This document shows, piece after piece, positions 7,581 through 17,201 of a stretch of DNA of 64,000 nucleotides (its first letter is position 1; each line of letters starts with the position of its first letter). The notes under the pieces were generated by a model that worked only from the letters and a program-made list of their open reading frames with translations, did not search any database and had not been told where the DNA came from. This stretch comes from G965195345 sp965277625. Its GTDB lineage: Bacteria; Pseudomonadota; Gammaproteobacteria; CAKMZV01. Where the stretch lies: positions 186,001-250,000 of the forward strand of contig OZ255827.1 in the NCBI GenBank assembly GCA_965277625.1. Direction: 5' to 3'. Both the position numbers and the translations under genes were made by a program.

Positions 7581-9545
7581 TTACTTAGAATATAGGGCTT
7601 TTATTTTCGCTTTTATTTGCTCGGTCGTTTCTTTATTCGCCTCAGATTTATGATTTTTAATCACCATTTCATTGATAAATATACTTGGGTTACAATGGAT
7701 TTTTTTTCCCGATGAATTTCGACTTTTAGCATAAGAGATCACCAACTGTGTTTTTGCTCGAGTGACCGCAACATACATCAGTCTTCTTTCTTCTTTGATG
7801 GTCTTGGCTTTTATGCTGTTTTTATGGGGAATCAAACCGTCCTCAACACCCGTTAGAAAGACATAAGGAAATTCCAACCCTTTAGCCGCATGGATGGTCA
7901 TCATATTAACCGCATTGTCTTGATTCTCTTCTTCTTGCATTTGCCCAAGGTTCATCTTCCATAAAACCGCATCTAAATCAGCATTTGGGTGCTTTATAGA
8001 GCACATTTCAAACCAGGATTTAAAAGAATAAACACGCTTATTTCGTTTTTCAAAATCTTTGGTTGAGACACTAATGGTTCGTAGATAAGTTTCGTAATCT
8101 ATATCAGAGTACAGTTGCTTTAAGGTTTGTAATGGATCGCTCAGTTTGGCTAACTGTCTGATCCAGAGCGCAAATTCTCTAACAGCGATAAATGTGTGAT
8201 GGTCCAAAATGTTTGATAAACGGTTGTCGGTACATGCATAAAACAAAGAAGTTTTAATCGATGTGGCAAAATCCACCAACTTAGAGATGGTTTTTAAGCC
8301 AATTTTTCGGGCGGGTTTATTAATGATTCTAAGAAAGGCTTGATCGTTTTCAAAATTGGTAATAAGTTGCAAATAGGCGAGTAAATCTTTGATTTCCACG
8401 CGATCAAATAGTCCGATAGAACCGCTGACTGTGTAGGGAATCATGGCTTGTCTTAATTGCTGTTCAAAAACATCAGATTGATAGTTTGAACGATACAGTA
8501 TGGCGAAATCAGACCATTTTAATCCAGCAGAAAAGCGGTAGTTTCTCAGCGATTCAAGCACTATAATTGCTTCGTGCTGCTCATCTCGGCAAGCAAGATA
8601 TTTTATTGGGTCACCATCACCGAGGGCGGACCATAGGTTTTTAGGATTTTGCTGATCTTCTCTATTAATCAGTTGATTTGCTGAGCTTAAAATACTGTTT
8701 GTGGAGCGGTAATTTTGAGTGAGGACGATTTTTTTTGATTCGTCGTAGTTTTTTTCGATTTCAACCATATTTTCGGGTTGAGCACCTCGCCAAGAGTAGA
8801 TTGATTGATCAATATCCCCAACAACCATAAACATTCTATAGCGGTCAACCAAGGCGTTAAAAAGATGATATTGAGCAGCGTTGGTGTCTTGATATTCGTC
8901 CACTAAGACGTATTGGAATTTTTTTTGCCATTGTGTTGCTGCTGGGGTTTTTGAATTTAAAATGATCAGGGCAAGATCAATCAAATCGTTGAAATCAACC
9001 AGGTGCAGCTTAGATTTTCTTTGTTGATATTCTAAGTAATATTGGGCTGTTCGAGTTCCATCAGTGTCGTTCTGCAAAAGGGCGTCATTGGCCGAAATGT
9101 TTTTGCTTTGCCAAGTCTTGATTTGATTGATTGAATTTTTAACTGCTTCTTTATTTTTTGAATCAATGATGTCGGTCATCATTTGTGTCGAGTCTTTATC
9201 ATCAATCAAGGAGAACGAGGACCGTAGATTGACAATTTCTGGGGCGCTTTTGATGATCGCAAGTCCCAACGAATGAAAGGTGGATATATGGATGGATTTA
9301 TACTGTCTGCTGGGTAGTAGTTTTTTAATCCGTTCGTTCATCTCAAGGGCCGCTTTATTGGTAAATGTGATCGCGGCGATGTTTTGTGGGGCAATATTTT
9401 GCTGCGAGATTAACCAAGCAATTTTATGGGTTATAACCGTTGTTTTGCCGCAACCAGCCCCCGCGACAACGATTAATGGATTGCTGTTATCGGTGATCGC
9501 CTGTGTTTGCGCTTGATTAAGCCCCTGAAGCAGAATGCTGCGCAT
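7581..9545 (-). CDS. rep: ATP-dependent DNA helicase Rep
   Basis: Superfamily 1 3'-5' helicase that clears protein roadblocks ahead of replication forks. The 654-residue protein starts LNQAQTQAI (Q motif), followed by Walker A GAGCGKT at 29-35, the AITFTNKAA motif Ia, VDEYQDTN (motif II), VVGDIDQSIYSWRGA (motif III), LTQNYRS (motif IV), MTIHAAKGLEFPYVFL (motif V) and RRLMYVAVTRAK (motif VI). The close match to Rep rather than UvrD is judged from the N-terminus and length (E. coli Rep is 673). The ATG overlaps the TAA of glmU by one base (TAATG), implying coupled translation. Confidence 0.93.
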   Translation of the reverse strand: MRSILLQGLNQAQTQAITDNSNPLIVVAGAGCGKTTVITHKIAWLISQQNIAPQNIAAITFTNKAALEMNERIKKLLPSRQYKSIHISTFHSLGLAIIKSAPEIVNLRSSFSLIDDKDSTQMMTDIIDSKNKEAVKNSINQIKTWQSKNISANDALLQNDTDGTRTAQYYLEYQQRKSKLHLVDFNDLIDLALIILNSKTPAATQWQKKFQYVLVDEYQDTNAAQYHLFNALVDRYRMFMVVGDIDQSIYSWRGAQPENMVEIEKNYDESKKIVLTQNYRSTNSILSSANQLINREDQQNPKNLWSALGDGDPIKYLACRDEQHEAIIVLESLRNYRFSAGLKWSDFAILYRSNYQSDVFEQQLRQAMIPYTVSGSIGLFDRVEIKDLLAYLQLITNFENDQAFLRIINKPARKIGLKTISKLVDFATSIKTSLFYACTDNRLSNILDHHTFIAVREFALWIRQLAKLSDPLQTLKQLYSDIDYETYLRTISVSTKDFEKRNKRVYSFKSWFEMCSIKHPNADLDAVLWKMNLGQMQEEENQDNAVNMMTIHAAKGLEFPYVFLTGVEDGLIPHKNSIKAKTIKEERRLMYVAVTRAKTQLVISYAKSRNSSGKKIHCNPSIFINEMVIKNHKSEANKETTEQIKAKIKALYSK

Positions 9546-10912
9546 TAATCTTGAGATTGTCGTTTTTTAAGATTTTTTTGAGCGCTACGAGTGAGTGAGA
9601 GCAAATCGCTTGGTACATTTTTTGATAAGGTTGATCCAGCGCCAACAAAGGCATTCGAACCAATTTCAATGGGTGCAATGAGCTCTGTTCCAGAACCAAT
9701 AAACACCCCTTCGCCAATAATGGTTTGGTGTTTACGTTTACCATCATAGTTGCAAGTAATAGTGCCAGCGCCAATATTGACATTTTTACCAATAGTGGCA
9801 TCGCCTATATAACTTAAGTGATTAACTTTGGTGTGTTCAGACAATGTTGATTTTTTAACTTCGACAAAATTACCAATGGACACATTTTGAGCCAATTTTG
9901 TTTCAGGACGAATTCGAGCAAAGGGTCCAATAATGCAGTTTTTTTCAATGCTTGCCCCATCGATCAAGGAATTGGCCTTAATATGAACCTTATCATCAAT
10001 CTGGCTGTCTTTAATGACACAACCGGATTCAATGACACAGTTTGACCCAATTTTAACTGTCCCTTCAAATATAACATTGACATCAACCGTGGTTTCTGCG
10101 GCGATTTCAATGTCCCCTCTAAAATCAACACGGTCTGGGTCTTTAAAAATCACGCCATGATTCAAAAATCCCAGTGTGATTTTCTTTTGATAAATGCGCT
10201 CTAACTGAGCGAGTTGTTGCAAATTATTGACGCCACGAACTTCATCATTGTTTGAACACAGATGGGTCACTATGTGTTCATTGTCGTCAAAGGCGTGCTC
10301 AACAATATCGGTTAGATAAAACTCTTTTTGGTTGTTGTTATCGGTTAGCTGGTCTAACCATTTTTGCAGTTTTTCGCGTTTTGCCGACAAAATGCCTGTG
10401 TTAACCTCAGTGATCAATTTTTGCTCATCGTTGGCATCGCGTTCTTCAATAATTTTCATTGGATTATTGGCAAAATTTCTAACAATTCGACCGTAACCGT
10501 AGGGATTATCCAGATTCATCGACAGCAAAGATAAGGAAGTCTCCGTTAGTGACAAGCAAAGATTATCTAAGGTTTGGGCGGTAATCAGAGGGACATCGCC
10601 GTACAAAATCAGCACGTTTTCAGAAGAAACCATGGGCATTGCTAAACGAACGGCATCACCGGTTCCGCGCAACTGTTTTTGTTCAGTAAAAAAACAACCG
10701 GATCCAGCCAGAGCCTCTTGAACTTGATCGCCGCCATAACCATATACAACAATGATTTCTTGGCAACAATGTTTGGCGGCCAAAACGACATGATCCAACA
10801 TCGTTTTACCGCCTATTTGATGGAGTGTTTTGGGTTTCTTAGACCCCATTCGGCTCCCCTTTCCCGCAGCTAAAATGATGGCAGTTGTATTCGACATGGC
10901 GTTTTTCTTCAA
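9545..10912 (-). CDS. glmU: bifunctional UDP-N-acetylglucosamine diphosphorylase/glucosamine-1-phosphate N-acetyltransferase
   Basis: Makes UDP-GlcNAc for peptidoglycan and lipopolysaccharide: acetylates glucosamine-1-phosphate, then transfers UMP. The N-terminal uridyltransferase has LAAGKGSRMGSKKPK near residues 15-29 and the LYGDVPL motif; the C-terminal half is a left-handed beta-helix of hexapeptide repeats ending with GNFVEVKKS, NHLSYIGDA and GAGTITCNYDG, the acetyltransferase active site. Length 455 equals the family norm. ATG codon 6 (MSNTTAII) is an alternative start that matches homologues better. glmS is not adjacent; rep follows with a one-base overlap. Confidence 0.96.
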   Translation of the reverse strand: MKKNAMSNTTAIILAAGKGSRMGSKKPKTLHQIGGKTMLDHVVLAAKHCCQEIIVVYGYGGDQVQEALAGSGCFFTEQKQLRGTGDAVRLAMPMVSSENVLILYGDVPLITAQTLDNLCLSLTETSLSLLSMNLDNPYGYGRIVRNFANNPMKIIEERDANDEQKLITEVNTGILSAKREKLQKWLDQLTDNNNQKEFYLTDIVEHAFDDNEHIVTHLCSNNDEVRGVNNLQQLAQLERIYQKKITLGFLNHGVIFKDPDRVDFRGDIEIAAETTVDVNVIFEGTVKIGSNCVIESGCVIKDSQIDDKVHIKANSLIDGASIEKNCIIGPFARIRPETKLAQNVSIGNFVEVKKSTLSEHTKVNHLSYIGDATIGKNVNIGAGTITCNYDGKRKHQTIIGEGVFIGSGTELIAPIEIGSNAFVGAGSTLSKNVPSDLLSLTRSAQKNLKKRQSQD

Positions 10913-11381
10913 TTAATTTTTGATTTAGTGTGTGTAAATTCGAGTTTCAGTTTTTGAAAGTGCCACTGAAGTGCTCTGATCTACCTATTTAGAAACCGAA
11001 ACTTGGTGTTTATTGTAAAACATTTTTAAGGCAGAGGCGTTTTGAAAGTTGACCAGAGATGAAATAAACAGCGATGCAATATTTGTACAGTGCGCTCATT
11101 ATTTCTTTAATCAAGATCAACAAAAGGCTCATAGCACGCGGAAAGAACAGACTAACAGCTCGTAATAAAATTATGGAAAAGATCAATAAATACAATTATG
11201 TTTACAAGATTGAGCGTGCACGTATAGAATTAAAAGCGAATTATTACCAATCTTTGTAAATTAAGGTTTTGAGTCAGCACAAATATCAGCGATAATGGCG
11301 GCCATTTTTAAGATATTCTAAAAGAAGGATGTCTCTATCATTTAGATGGAGACCAGATTAAATCAAGCAACAAAAAAATAG
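10913..11381. other. 469-base intergenic region between divergent glmU and topA
   Basis: This region must hold the promoters of glmU (leftward) and topA (rightward), but no convincing -35/-10 pair stands out. Two overlapping opposite-strand frames of 61 codons lie in the middle (about 11010-11259). The plus-strand one (11074-11259) is listed separately as a weak candidate. AGAAGG and GGAG occur at about 11325 and 11348, too far from the topA ATG to serve it. Confidence 0.4.
11074..11259 (+). CDS. possible small basic protein, unrecognised
   Basis: A 61-codon frame ending in ELKANYYQSL. The product would be strongly basic (about 14 Lys and Arg) with a hydrophobic N-terminus (residues 3-14). 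I do not recognise a family and there is no Shine-Dalgarno upstream of the ATG. It is oriented like topA, 122 bases upstream. A similarly long frame runs antisense, so chance is a real explanation. Confidence 0.2.
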   Translation: MQYLYSALIISLIKINKRLIARGKNRLTARNKIMEKINKYNYVYKIERARIELKANYYQSL

Positions 11382-13718
11382 ATGACAAATTTAATAATTG
11401 TAGAGTCTCCAGCTAAAGCTAAAACAATAGAAGCGTACTTGGGTAAAAAGTACAAAGTTGTCTCCTCCTATGGTCACATTCGTGATTTAGAAAAGAAGAA
11501 AATGGGCATAGACATGGAGAATGGTTTTATGCCAATCTATCAAATCTCACCGCAAAGCAAAAAAACGGTTGCCGATCTCAGAAAAAGTGTGAAGAAAGCG
11601 GAAATGGTTTGGCTCGCAACAGACGAAGACAGAGAGGGCGAAGCCATTGCTTGGCATTTGTATGATGCACTCAAGCTCACCCCAGAAAACACCAAGCGCA
11701 TCACCTTTAACGAGGTGACCAAAGAAGCCGTTGTCAAAGCCATCGAAAACCCAAGAGATATCAATATTAACCTTGTCAATGCTCAACAAGCACGCCGAGT
11801 ATTAGATCGATTGGTCGGTTTTGAATTGTCCCCCGTCCTTTGGCAAAAGGTTCGCCAAGGGCTCTCTGCAGGACGTGTTCAATCGGTTTCTGTCAGGCTG
11901 GTTGTCGAACGGGAGCGTGAAATACAAGCGTTTCGTGCCAACTCACACTATCAAATCAGTGCGGATTTTGAATACGATTCAATAGCTTTTAAGGCTGATT
12001 TTTCCGAAAAACTTGATTCTGAAGAATCCGCTCGACAACAATTACAACAATTGCCGACAGAACCTTGGACCATTGAACAAGTTCAGAGAAGTGAATCTAA
12101 AAGGTCACCATCAGCGCCCTTCACCACCTCGACCTTACAACAAACCGCTTCGAGCCTGCTCGGTTTTTCGGTTAAGCGCACCATGACAGTGGCGCAGAGG
12201 CTTTATGAAGCGGGGCACATTACCTATATGAGAACCGATTCGGTTTCATTGTCAAATCGGGCGCATTCAGAAATTAAAGACTGGGTTTCATCGGAACACG
12301 GTTCAGATTATTATCAAAAACGCGCTTATAAAACCAAATCTAAATCAGCACAAGAAGCGCATGAAGCGATTCGGCCTTCTGATGTTAGCGTCGCAAATCC
12401 GAACGTTGAAAGCGACCAAAAGCGTTTATACCAGTTGATTAGAAACCGCACCATTGCATCACAAATGGTGGATGCCAAACTTAATAAGACCACCGTTGTT
12501 TTTTCAGTTGGGGATCAAAAGCATTTTACGGCGCAAGGCGAAGAGATGGTTTTCCTTGGTTTCCTCAAGGTGATGGGGCAAAAGAAAGAATTGGCCGTCT
12601 TGCCAACGCTTGCACAAGGGCAATCGTTGATGCCCCTAAAAGTCACAGCAAAACAAACCTTTGCCAAGCCAACGGCACGCTATTCGGAAGCGAGTTTGGT
12701 TAAAAAGTTAGAAGAGCTTGGTATTGGCCGCCCTTCAACGTATGCGCCGACAATGTCAACCATACAAGAACGAGGCTATATAGAAATTCGTGACACAGAA
12801 GGCAGTTTTAGGCAAGCTATAGAGCTGATTTGGACCCGAGATGGCAAGATCGAGGATTCGGTGGTTGAAGAAAAATATGGGTCTGAAAAAAGCCGCCTGC
12901 ATCCCACGCCTATTGCAGGACTGGTTACCGACTTTTTGGTTAAACATGTCAATTCGGTCATTGATTATCAATTCACAGCAAATCTAGAAACCGATTTTGA
13001 TAAAATAGCCAAGGGAACGAGTGTTTGGAACACCATGGTGGCTGATTTTTATCAAGCCTTCAAACCCCTGGTTAAAGCCGCTGAAAAAGCAGAAAGACCG
13101 TCAGAATCAACAGCGCGTAACTTAGGCAACCATCCAGAATTTAATCAGCCAATTACGGTTAAAATTGGTCGCTATGGGGCTTATGTTCAATGTGGCGTGA
13201 CAGAAGGCGATGATAAACCAAAAAGCGCAAGCCTATTGAAGCATCAGAACATTGACACCATTACGCTTGACGAGGCCATTGATTTACTCAAACTGCCTCG
13301 TGATTTGGGTGCATTATCGGAAGAAATTAAATTTGTGGCTAAAGATGGGACGGTTTTTCAAGCTGAAAACGGAGCAAGTATCAGTGCTAACAGAGGTCGT
13401 TTTGGCCCCTATCTCATGTTTGGTCCCAAAAAATACGCGGGTTTAAAAAAGGAAGATCCTGTACCAGAATCCATTACCTTAGAGCAATCGATCGATGTCG
13501 TAAGAAAGAAACTGGAGGCAGATGCCAAGAAGCATCATGGGACATTTGGCGCTTTTAAGGTATTAGAGGGTCCATATGGACTTTATGTTAAAGATGGTCG
13601 AAAAAATCATAAAATCCCCAGTGACATAAAACTTGAGGGGTTGACAGAAGAGATCATCAAGCGCAAAATTATAGGGGCGACCAAAAAAGTTAAAAGAAGA
13701 AAAAGCGCCAGTCGTTAG
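11382..13718 (+). CDS. topA: DNA topoisomerase I (type IA)
   Basis: Relaxes negative supercoils by transient single-strand cleavage. The TOPRIM domain is at the N-terminus (IVESPAKAKTIEAYLG, then ATDEDREGEAIAWH with the metal-binding DxDxE). The catalytic tyrosine is Tyr282 in ITYMRTDS. GIGRPSTYAPT is the conserved helix of domain IV. After about residue 580 there are no CxxC pairs; instead repeats of the FGPYLMFG...ITLEQ and YGLYVKDGRKNHKIP type fill the C-terminus, so the zinc-ribbon tail of E. coli TopA is replaced by the C-terminal repeat type. A TAG directly precedes the ATG and no Shine-Dalgarno is visible. Length 778. Confidence 0.96.
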   Translation: MTNLIIVESPAKAKTIEAYLGKKYKVVSSYGHIRDLEKKKMGIDMENGFMPIYQISPQSKKTVADLRKSVKKAEMVWLATDEDREGEAIAWHLYDALKLTPENTKRITFNEVTKEAVVKAIENPRDININLVNAQQARRVLDRLVGFELSPVLWQKVRQGLSAGRVQSVSVRLVVEREREIQAFRANSHYQISADFEYDSIAFKADFSEKLDSEESARQQLQQLPTEPWTIEQVQRSESKRSPSAPFTTSTLQQTASSLLGFSVKRTMTVAQRLYEAGHITYMRTDSVSLSNRAHSEIKDWVSSEHGSDYYQKRAYKTKSKSAQEAHEAIRPSDVSVANPNVESDQKRLYQLIRNRTIASQMVDAKLNKTTVVFSVGDQKHFTAQGEEMVFLGFLKVMGQKKELAVLPTLAQGQSLMPLKVTAKQTFAKPTARYSEASLVKKLEELGIGRPSTYAPTMSTIQERGYIEIRDTEGSFRQAIELIWTRDGKIEDSVVEEKYGSEKSRLHPTPIAGLVTDFLVKHVNSVIDYQFTANLETDFDKIAKGTSVWNTMVADFYQAFKPLVKAAEKAERPSESTARNLGNHPEFNQPITVKIGRYGAYVQCGVTEGDDKPKSASLLKHQNIDTITLDEAIDLLKLPRDLGALSEEIKFVAKDGTVFQAENGASISANRGRFGPYLMFGPKKYAGLKKEDPVPESITLEQSIDVVRKKLEADAKKHHGTFGAFKVLEGPYGLYVKDGRKNHKIPSDIKLEGLTEEIIKRKIIGATKKVKRRKSASR

Positions 13719-13802
13719 GCATTGAAAACACGATGCAACAAGAAGCATTATAATTCTACATAACATCAACCTAAACTTATATATAAATAGGAGTAATACA
13801 AT

Positions 13803-14318
13803 ATGACTGCTCAACCTGATGTTGCCATTTTAATGGGGTCCGATTCAGACTGGCCTGTCATGCAAAAATCAACAGAGATTTTGGCACAATTTGACATTGC
13901 ATTCGAGGTGAAAATCACCTCTGCGCATAGAACGCCTCAGCAAACGCATGAATATGTGGTTGATGCTGAAAAAAGAGGGGTGAAAGTCTTCATAGCGGCG
14001 GCTGGTCTTGCGGCACACCTTGCAGGTGCTGTTTCAGCCATAACGGTCAGACCCGTTATTGGCGTTCCCATGGAATCTGGTGGATTGGGGGGCATGGACG
14101 CTCTGTTGTCAACGGTTCAGATGCCCGCAGGCATTCCTGTTGCGACGGTTGCTATTGGCTCTGCAGGGTCAAAAAATGCGGCGCATTTGGCCATTCAGAT
14201 GCTGGCTTTAAGTGATGAGCGCTTAAAGCAAAGAATTTGGGACATGCGTTTGGAAAACCAACAAGAAATACAAAGAAAGGATGAGAAAATTCAAGGACAA
14301 TTGTTTAAAGAAGGGTGA
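13803..14318 (+). CDS. purE: 5-(carboxyamino)imidazole ribonucleotide mutase
   Basis: Class I PurE: converts N5-CAIR to CAIR in de novo purine synthesis. The 171-residue protein has ILMGSDSDWPVM near the start, FEVKITSAHRTP, AAAGLAAHLAGAVSA and the GVPMES loop, all active-site signatures. AGGAG lies about eleven bases upstream of the ATG. PurK, its usual partner in bacteria that make N5-CAIR, is not next to it; a downstream S41 protease gene follows after 56 bases on the same strand. Cytoplasmic octamer by family knowledge. Confidence 0.96.
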   Translation: MTAQPDVAILMGSDSDWPVMQKSTEILAQFDIAFEVKITSAHRTPQQTHEYVVDAEKRGVKVFIAAAGLAAHLAGAVSAITVRPVIGVPMESGGLGGMDALLSTVQMPAGIPVATVAIGSAGSKNAAHLAIQMLALSDERLKQRIWDMRLENQQEIQRKDEKIQGQLFKEG

Positions 14319-14380
14319 ACTTGCTTTTTAATAAAATTGGGTTAATTGGAAATTAGAGTTCCTAAAGAGTAGAGGTGAAA

Positions 14381-15664
14381 ATGTTTGTTAAAAAAAGATG
14401 GTATTTATTGGTTGCGGGTGCATTTTCTGGCGTATTGCTGGCCGTTGTGCTTCAAGTGGGGGCCTCATCGGAGGAACAGCTGCCCATTGAAGAAATTCGC
14501 CGGCTAAATCATGCATTTGAGACTATAAAAAAGTTATATGTCGATGAAAAATCAAGCGATAGCCTAATGAATGCAGCAATCAAAGGAATGATTTCAAGCC
14601 TTGATCCTCATTCAGCCTACCTTGAACCTAAAGCTTTGACGAATTTGAATGTATCAGCTCAAGGAAAATTTGGCGGTCTGGGCATAGAAGTTGTGATGGA
14701 AAACGGGTTTGTCAAAGTTGTTGCGCCTTTAGATGATACGCCTGCTGATAAATCAGATATAAAAGCTGGAGATGTTATCATTAAACTTGATGAACGGTCC
14801 GTAAAAGGCATGACTTTGACGGAAGCGGTTGACATTATGCGTGGTGAGCCAGGTAGCGATATTAACCTAACCATTGTCAGAGAAGGTGAGAATGCACCCT
14901 TAGTGAAAAAACTAACACGCGCTGTCATACAGCTGACCAGTGTGCGTTCACGCAAGTTAGACGACGATATTTTGTACGTTCGAATCTCGCACTTTCAAGA
15001 GCCAACCGCTCGAGAAATGATTAAGAAAATTGAAAAATCACAGAAAGAAGGCAGTGTAAAAGGTTTGATTTTGGATTTAAGGAATAATCCTGGCGGCGTT
15101 TTAAGTGGCGCTGTTAACGTTTCTGGGGCATTTTTGGACGGCAGCACGGTTGTATCAACCATCGGACGCTCCGGATCCAGCAACGAAGTCTTATTGGCGA
15201 GTAAAGGCGATGTCATTCCACAAATTCCCATTGTGGTTTTAATCAACGAAGGCTCAGCTTCCGCATCAGAGATCGTTGCAGGCGCATTACAAGATCATAA
15301 AAGAGGGATGATTGTTGGCAGAAAGAGCTTTGGTAAAGGCTCGGTTCAAACCATCATCAATCTTTCTGACAACTACGGCATGAAATTAACGACAGCGCGG
15401 TATTACACGCCCAATGGTCGCTCTATTCAGGCTGAAGGCATTAAGCCAGACATTGACGTTCCTTTGATCAAAGTGACTCAGCTCAATGAGAATGCTAATC
15501 GTATTCAGGAAAAAGACCTGCAAGGGCATTTAAAGAGCGAAGGCACGACAAAAACAGAAAAAGCGGTAGAACCCAAAAAAGCGGACGAAAAGGCGCTCAT
15601 CACCCAGGATTACGAATTGCAACAAGCCCTCAATGTGATTAAAACCCTTACTTGGAATAAATAA
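14381..15664 (+). CDS. C-terminal processing peptidase (S41 family)
   Basis: Periplasmic carboxy-terminal protease of the CtpA/Prc type. A signal anchor occupies residues 7-25 (lysine-rich start then hydrophobic run ending VGASS). The PDZ domain follows around residues 80-160 (GGLGIEV, AGDVIIKLDE). The peptidase domain has LILDLRNNPGG, the nucleophile serine in NEGSASASEIVAGALQDH and the catalytic lysine in SFGKGSVQ. The C-terminus is a charged Lys/Glu-rich linker before the end. GTG at 14375 is in frame, but AGAGG at 14371-14375 is better placed for the ATG at 14381. In many relatives it sits with envC or a divergent deacetylase; that context is absent here. Confidence 0.93.
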   Translation: MFVKKRWYLLVAGAFSGVLLAVVLQVGASSEEQLPIEEIRRLNHAFETIKKLYVDEKSSDSLMNAAIKGMISSLDPHSAYLEPKALTNLNVSAQGKFGGLGIEVVMENGFVKVVAPLDDTPADKSDIKAGDVIIKLDERSVKGMTLTEAVDIMRGEPGSDINLTIVREGENAPLVKKLTRAVIQLTSVRSRKLDDDILYVRISHFQEPTAREMIKKIEKSQKEGSVKGLILDLRNNPGGVLSGAVNVSGAFLDGSTVVSTIGRSGSSNEVLLASKGDVIPQIPIVVLINEGSASASEIVAGALQDHKRGMIVGRKSFGKGSVQTIINLSDNYGMKLTTARYYTPNGRSIQAEGIKPDIDVPLIKVTQLNENANRIQEKDLQGHLKSEGTTKTEKAVEPKKADEKALITQDYELQQALNVIKTLTWNK

Positions 15665-15714
15665 TTTCATGGCTCAGTCTCACTTGAGCAAATACATTCA
15701 AAGCGTTTGAACAT

Positions 15715-17064
15715 ATGAAAAAATACGATTTGATCGTAATTGGTGGGGGCAGTGGCGGCATCTCTGTTGCAGAATACGCGGCTCAATATAATAAAAAATG
15801 TTTGGTTGTTGAAAACAGGCATTGGGGCGGCACCTGTGTGAATCTGGGCTGTGTGCCTAAGAAGTTATTCTGGCAAGCGGCTAACACGTGGAAAAACTTA
15901 AATTACACCCAAGGGCTTGGCATTCACATCCAAGACAAAAGCTTCTCCTGGTCCACCTTCAAAACCAAGAGAGACCAAACCATCAAAGGCATTGAGCAGT
16001 GGTATGAAGGTTATTTGAATAATAACCTCATAGACACCTGCTATGGCACCGCAACCTTTATCGATTCGAATACGCTTCAGGTTGGAGACAAGGTTTTTTG
16101 TGCGGATAAACTTGTCATTGCAACGGGCTCAACGCCCATAGTTCCTGATGTTGCGGGGTCAGAACACGGCTTAGTGTCTGACGATCTGTTTTATCTTGAA
16201 GAACAACCTAAAAGCGTCACCATTGTGGGCTCTGGCTATATCGCTTTAGAATTTTCATTTATCCTCTCAGCTTTGGGAAGCGAAGTCAATCTAATCATCC
16301 GCAAACAGAAACCATTAAAAACGGTCGATGATGAAATTGTTACGCACCTTATGAAAGCGATCGAAAAATCAAATATAAATATTCTTGTAGGCGAGGATGT
16401 TTCACGTGTAACACTGAACGGCAATACAACTGATGTGGCGTTGAAGTCAGGTAAAACCATAAACACAGAGCGTTTGGTTTGGGCTATCGGACGAAAAGCG
16501 AACATTGACTCACTACAATTACACAAGGCGGGTATTGTGCTAAAACATGGCTTCATCGATGCTAATGAATACAGTGAGACCAACATAGATCATCTATTTG
16601 CCGTTGGAGATGTTGCTAATAAACCACAATTAACCCCAGTTGCCATCCAAGAAGGCAGACGGTTGATGATGCGGCTATATGGCGGGATGGATAAGGAGAA
16701 AATTGATCTGGATTTTGTGCCCACCGTGATTTTCACCATGCCTCCCATAGCAATGGTCGGACTTACAGAAGATCAAGCCGTTGAAAAAATGGGCGCAGAG
16801 CAGGTCAAAACATACATTAGCGCGTTCTCTCCGCTGGCCAATAGTCTGTTAGAAAAGGATGAAACAGTTGTGATCAAACTCATTTGCCAAAAAGACACGC
16901 AACAAGTCTTGGGTTTGCATATGTTAGGCGAAGGCGTTGAAGAAATTCTTCAAGGGTTTGCTGTGGCCATTAGAAAAGGCATCACAAAAAGGGATTTGGA
17001 CAAAACCATTGCCATTCACCCCACATTGGGGGAAGAGGTAGTCACCTTAAAGCCCATACTGTAA
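15715..17064 (+). CDS. gor: glutathione-disulfide reductase
   Basis: Reduces oxidised glutathione with NADPH; cytoplasmic FAD homodimer. FAD-binding GGGSGGISVAE lies at residues 10-20, the redox-active pair Cys41/Cys46 in GGTCVNLGCVPKK, the NADPH fold as IVGSGYIALEF, FAVGDV for FAD, and the C-terminal IHPTLGEEVVTL carries the His-Glu acid-base pair. Length 449 is normal. It completes the glutathione cycle with gshAB at the left of the window. The last 89 bases of the gene are followed immediately by a degenerate copy of themselves (see 17063-17150), while the reading frame itself ends intact. Confidence 0.95.
   Translation: MKKYDLIVIGGGSGGISVAEYAAQYNKKCLVVENRHWGGTCVNLGCVPKKLFWQAANTWKNLNYTQGLGIHIQDKSFSWSTFKTKRDQTIKGIEQWYEGYLNNNLIDTCYGTATFIDSNTLQVGDKVFCADKLVIATGSTPIVPDVAGSEHGLVSDDLFYLEEQPKSVTIVGSGYIALEFSFILSALGSEVNLIIRKQKPLKTVDDEIVTHLMKAIEKSNINILVGEDVSRVTLNGNTTDVALKSGKTINTERLVWAIGRKANIDSLQLHKAGIVLKHGFIDANEYSETNIDHLFAVGDVANKPQLTPVAIQEGRRLMMRLYGGMDKEKIDLDFVPTVIFTMPPIAMVGLTEDQAVEKMGAEQVKTYISAFSPLANSLLEKDETVVIKLICQKDTQQVLGLHMLGEGVEEILQGFAVAIRKGITKRDLDKTIAIHPTLGEEVVTLKPIL
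16974..17062 (+). repeat. tandem partial duplication, copy 1 (3' end of gor)
   Basis: Parent copy of a tandem duplication. It contains AAAAGGC at 16974, GGGATTTGGACAAAACCA at 16991 and CCCACATTGG at 17020, each recurring downstream at a shift of 86-89 bases. Confidence 0.8.
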
Positions 17065-17150
17065 AAGGCATTAGCAAGGGATTTGGACAAAACCACTCCA
17101 TGTGGCCCACATTGGACAATGAGGAGGCCCTACACAAGGGCCATGCTGTT
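17063..17150 (+). repeat. tandem partial duplication, copy 2 (decayed, non-coding)
   Basis: AAAAGGC recurs at 17063, the 18-base block GGGATTTGGACAAAACCA at 17078 and CCCACATTGG at 17106, in the same order as in the end of gor, with small deletions between them. The copy lies after the gor stop and before the convergent kdsB stop. It contains a GGCCCT-ACACA-AGGGCC hairpin (17126-17142) that could act as a weak bidirectional transcription barrier, though no T-tract follows. Confidence 0.75.
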
Positions 17151-17201
17151 AAAGGGCCTAATTCTCGCTATTTGATCCCATGCCCCCCGCAAATACGATC
17201 C

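Noticed and set aside
11010..11195. 61-codon minus-strand frame between glmU and topA
   Set aside because: Overlaps a plus-strand frame of equal length, has no ribosome site and no recognisable family.
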